From assembly GCF_042186555.1 (NCBI RefSeq), contig NC_133324.1, forward strand, positions 224,055,145 to 224,119,144: DNA of 64,000 nt. The letters are read 5' to 3'. A program made the translations under genes and the position numbers. Under the pieces are notes generated by a model. It had not been told where the DNA came from. It saw only the letters and a program-made list of their open reading frames with translations, and ran no database searches. Of this stretch, positions 60,188 to 64,000 are shown one piece after another. This DNA comes from Aquarana catesbeiana (Eukaryota > Chordata > Amphibia > Anura > Ranidae). The first letter of the stretch is position 1; each line of letters opens with the position of its first letter.

Positions 60188-61095
60188 TTAACCGCTTGCT
60201 GACTGGCTCACGCCGATGTCTGCAGAATGGCACATACAGGCAGATTAACATACCTGTACGTTGCCCTTTAAGAAGCGGTTTGCGCAAGCGGTGCCGCGGC
60301 CTCCGTGAGTGTGATCTCACGGAGAGGAAGAACGGGGAAATGCTAATGTAAACAAGCATTTCCCCAGTTTGCCTAGTGACACTGATCACCGCTCCCTATA
60401 ATCGGGAGCAGTGATCAGTGTCGTGTCACTTGTAGCCCCTCCCCCCCCCACAGTTAGAATCGCTCCCTGGGACACACTTAACCCCTACAGCGCCACCTAG
60501 TGGTTAACCCCTTCACTGCCAGTCACATTTACACAGTAATCAATGCATTTTTAATTGCACTGATCGCTGTATATATGTGAATGGTCCCAAAATCGCACCG
60601 AAAGTGTCCGATATGTCTGCCATAATGTCACGATAAAAATCGCTGATCGTCGCCATTACTAGTAAAAAAAAAATATTAATAAAAATGCCATAAAACTATC
60701 CCCTATGTTGTAGACACTATAACTTTTGTACAAAGCAATCAAAAAACGCTTATTGCGATTTTTTTAACCAAAAATATGTAGAAGAATATGTATCGGCCTA
60801 AACTGAGGAAAAAAAATGTTTTTTTTATATATTTTTTGGGGATATTTATTATAGCAAAAAGTAAAATTGAATGCTTTTTTTTCAAAATTGTCGCTATTTT
60901 TTTGTTTATAGCGCAAAAAATAAAAACCGTAGAGGTGATCAAATACCACCAAAAGAAAGCTCTATTTGTGGGGAAAAAAGGACGTCAATTTTATTTGGGA
61001 GCCACGTCGCACGACTGCGCAATTGTCAGTTAAAGTGACGCAGTGCCGAATCGCAAAAAGTGCTCTGGTCTTTGGCCAGCCAAATGGTCCGGGGC
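60188..61095 (+). mobile_element. Family C TTAA-type element
   Basis: TTTAACCGCTTGCTGACTGG opens it. Landmarks shared with 36,684 follow: GTTAACCCCTTCACTGCC, CGCTGATCGTCGCCATTAC and GAAGAATATGTATCGGCC. The 3' part, absent there, has CCAAAAGAAAGCTCTATTTG and GGCCAGCCAAATGGTCC. The clean right border is uncertain. Confidence 0.7.
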
Positions 61096-61193
61096 TTAGA
61101 AGAGTTTTCAGGTAGGTTTATATTAGATTGTCAAAAATAACTATTTGTATTGTTGTTACAATGCTGATGTTATAAATATTGTGCTATGTAATG

Positions 61194-61604
61194 ATGGCCC
61201 TGCACACTTTGATTTTATTATCAATCAATGTGTTTTACTCAAAATGATTGACTCTGCAAACAATCAAATAGCCATAACTTTCCTTCTGATCAATTTAGAC
61301 TTGATTTAAATCAGATTCAATCAAACTGAGTCGATTGGCCAGGGTGGAAAATTATTGATCCATTGCTCATGAATACGATTGTATTTCAATTGATCAGATC
61401 ATGAGAGTACGTGGTGAAAACAGAAATGCCATCACTAATTTACAATTGTAAGTTACAATCGAATCTTACCTAGCGATCGAAAACCACTTCCTCATGTGTG
61501 GCTTATCGATCGAACGGGTTGTTGACTATAGATTAAATATTCCTCAGAAAAGATTGATCGAAATGGAAATCAATCATTTACTGAAGCATGTATGGCCACC
61601 ATAG
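61194..61604. mobile_element. Foldback element related to 42,652
   Basis: GATGGCCCTGCACACTTTG on the left is weakly mirrored by GCATGTATGGCCACCAT on the right. Shared interior units include CAAACAATCAAATAGCC and CGATTGGCCAGGGTGGAAAA. Confidence 0.6.
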
Positions 61605-62325
61605 GCTGATGACACCCGGGTAACTCTGCAGCAAAATTGACAGTGGCTGGGTCTCTAAGAGGCTGACTGTTTTGTCCCTATGGAATGGCTCCCTCTGTAT
61701 CTGAGGCTGTGAGATGTCACTGCCATCGCTAATGATTGACATCTGGCAGCCTTTGGGCCCCCGACATCTTGCTGCTTTTGACTACACAGGGAGTGATTTT
61801 ATAGAGAAACACAGGCCAGCCTTTTCAGTGAACCTGTTGCTGGTGATTTGTCACTATAGAAGGAACTGCGTGTGTCATCAGTCTAATCACAGTTACAAAT
61901 CGCTAATGCCGACGATTAACAGCAATTTGTAGCTAGCAATTTAATGGCTACAGTCACTGGAGATTTCTTACAGCAATGGGTTGTACTCTGCTACATATTA
62001 CTACAAAGCGATTGCAGCATATTTAAAGTAATACTAAACACACACTGTTAACTTACATTGTCCCTTCTATTTTTGTAATTGGACGATGGCACTGTAATTA
62101 TTTTCATTTAAAAAAAAATCATCTAAGTACCTTTTTTCTAATCGATATACAGCTGCCACATGACCCAGATCTTTCCCTGATTGTCTGCAGGGAAACATAA
62201 GCAGGAGGAGCTTCAAGTCTTCTAAAAAACAGCCTTTGGAATACAGAGTAAAAATAAATAAATAGTATCAATAAACTGTAAATTGTCATACAAATATAAA
62301 TGTAACCATTTCAATACAGGGCATT
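61605..62325. other. Non-coding stretch, nothing recognised
   Basis: No repeat ends or credible exon. Confidence 0.45.
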
Positions 62326-63325
62326 TTCACCCCCTTCCTGCCCAGACCAATTTTCAGTTTTCAGCGCTGTCGCATTTTGAATGACAATTGCGCGGTCATC
62401 TAACACTGTACCCAAATTTTGATCATTTTTTTCCCACAAATAGAGCTTTCTTTTGGTGGTATTTGATCACCTCTATGGTTTTTATTTTTTGCAATATAAA
62501 CAAAAGAAGAGTGACAAGTTTAAAAAAAAACACAATATTCTTTACTTTCTGCTCTAATAAATATCCCAATTTAAAAAAAAAAAAAAAAAAAAAAAAATAT
62601 TTTTTCCTCAGTTTAGGCCAATATGTATTCTTCTACATATTTTTGGTAAAAAAATTGCAATAAGCGTATATTGATTGGTTTGCGCAAAAGTTATAGCGTC
62701 TACAAAATAGGGGATAGATTTAAGGCAATGTTATTATATGTATATATTTTTTACTAGTAATGACGGCTATCTGCGATTTTTATCGTGACTGTGACATTGC
62801 AGCGGACACATCGGACACTTTTGACACTATTTTGGGACCGTCACATTTATACAGCGATCAGTACTATAAAATTGCACTGATTACTGTATAAATGTCACTG
62901 GCAGGGAAGGGGTTAACACTAGGGGGCGATCAAGGGGTTAAATGTGTTACTTAGGGAGTGGTTCTAACTGTTGGGGGAGGGGACTCACAAGGAGAGGAGA
63001 CCGATTAGTGTTCCTCTGTACTGGGAACACACGATCGGTCTTCTCTCCCCTGAGGATGTGGATCTTACACACACAGATCCACGTCCTGGCTCTGTTACCG
63101 GCAATTGCGGTTACATAGTTTCATAGTTAGTTACATAGTTAGTAAGGTTGAATAAAGACACCAGTCCATCCAGTTCAACCAGTTCAACATCTCGGCTGCC
63201 AGGCACACGCACCGGCTCCCGAGTGATGCGGCGTGCGTGCCCCCTAGATGGCCGGTGAGACCAGGACGTCATATGATGCCCGCCCAGGATGGAAGATCCC
63301 TCCCACATGGTGTGGGCAGATTTCA
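62326..63325 (-). mobile_element. Family C element, reversed, with CR1 tail inserted
   Basis: The reverse complement carries the family C landmarks in order, including CCAAAAGAAAGCTC, GGCCTAAACTGAGG, GTTAACCCCTTCCCTGCC and GACCGATCGTGTGTTCCC. It has a 26-bp A run at about 62,572-62,597. A CR1 3'-end fragment interrupts it at 63,112-63,190. Confidence 0.7.
63112..63190 (-). mobile_element. CR1 3'-end fragment
   Basis: The minus strand reads CAACCTTACTAACTATGTAAC followed by CTATGAAACTATGTAAC-like terminal repeats, matching the 3' end of the LINE at 52,080. Only about 75 bp is left, a severely 5'-truncated insertion. Confidence 0.7.
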
Positions 63326-64000
63326 GTCACAGGCTGTATCACGCTGATCCAGCCTGTGTGAATAAGAGGGAGGTGAAGCCTAAATTAATCTACACCCTCC
63401 CTAAAGCGTTTCACCTTCACAAATAAAGTCTGTGAAGATAAAATGTACCAGGAGGGCGGTTCTTGGGCAGGGAGCTTCAGCATGTAATTACTGCTTAAAT
63501 AAAGTTTGGCAGAAGGAAATTGTAGTATGGGTGTGCAACCTTTACATTTCCTGTAGGTTATTTTTTATATTTTTAAAAGAAAAAATATATAAAAATTGAA
63601 TGTGAAAAAAAAAATACTTAACTTCCCCCCCATTTCCAACATTTCCAGTCTGCCCCTTCCCCACAAAACCACGTGGCAAAAGGAAAGAGAGCGCTGCCCC
63701 CTGCCATTCTAATACCTTTCCCTATGCCATTCAACATTGATGAATATTGTATTAGGGAAGAATATGGATACAATGGTTATAAAACTAGTAATAACTAAAA
63801 GTAGTCAGGAATGACAGAATCCTTTTATATGACCTCATTTAGATATTACATATTTCTAACAAACTTTTGCACTAAAAACAGGGATTCTCAGCTCAGTATG
63901 CAGGGGGTTAATTAAAAATTTTCCACGTTAACAAAAAGTTATATGTATACTGTATATGTAAGCTGTTTGAATTTAAGCACAAGACATTCAGTTCTATTGC
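63326..64000. other. Non-coding stretch, nothing recognised
   Basis: AT-rich sequence to the window end, without repeat termini or exon-like signals. Confidence 0.45.

Overview
This is a repeat-dense vertebrate nuclear sequence, most likely from a true frog (Ranidae or a close relative). That is inferred from the mix of repeats: several anuran-style MITE families with long imperfect inverted repeats, Tc1-like fossils, and a CR1-clade LINE ending in the CR1-type tail. Nothing bacterial or viral is visible, and I see no tRNA or rRNA gene and no CRISPR array.

Only two pieces look like host protein-coding sequence. The stronger is on the minus strand at about 43,576-43,750: a TATA-like box, a short 5' UTR, an ATG in good Kozak context, a 27-codon signal-peptide-like stretch, and a phase-1 GTGAGT splice donor. 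It reads as the first exon of a secreted or membrane protein gene, so the region to its left would be intron 1. The weaker is a possible 155-nt plus-strand internal exon at 2,259-2,413. I recognise neither gene.

Layout. 1-8,250: mosaic of TTAA-flanked and hAT-type non-autonomous elements. 8,260-10,419: a 2.16-kb foldback element whose two arms each carry a GC box, a TATA box and a poly(A) signal facing outward. 10,420-43,300: mostly non-coding sequence studded with MITEs, a Tc1 foldback (13,365-14,265), a nested transposon stack (31,224-32,430), and minisatellites of 13, 32 and 33 bp. 43,576-43,800: first exon and promoter. 43,903-58,292: a very large 40-bp minisatellite starting about 150 bp upstream of the inferred start site, interrupted at 52,080-55,123 by a CR1 LINE with an uninterrupted ORF2, and decaying into shorter related units on its right side. 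58,483-63,325: three further large TTAA-type elements with nested insertions. The last 0.7 kb is featureless.

The long plus-strand open frames inside the 40-bp array, and those in the 33-bp array and the foldback, follow from repeat composition and are not annotated as genes. The only complete protein-coding frame in the window is the CR1 ORF2 (endonuclease plus reverse transcriptase).
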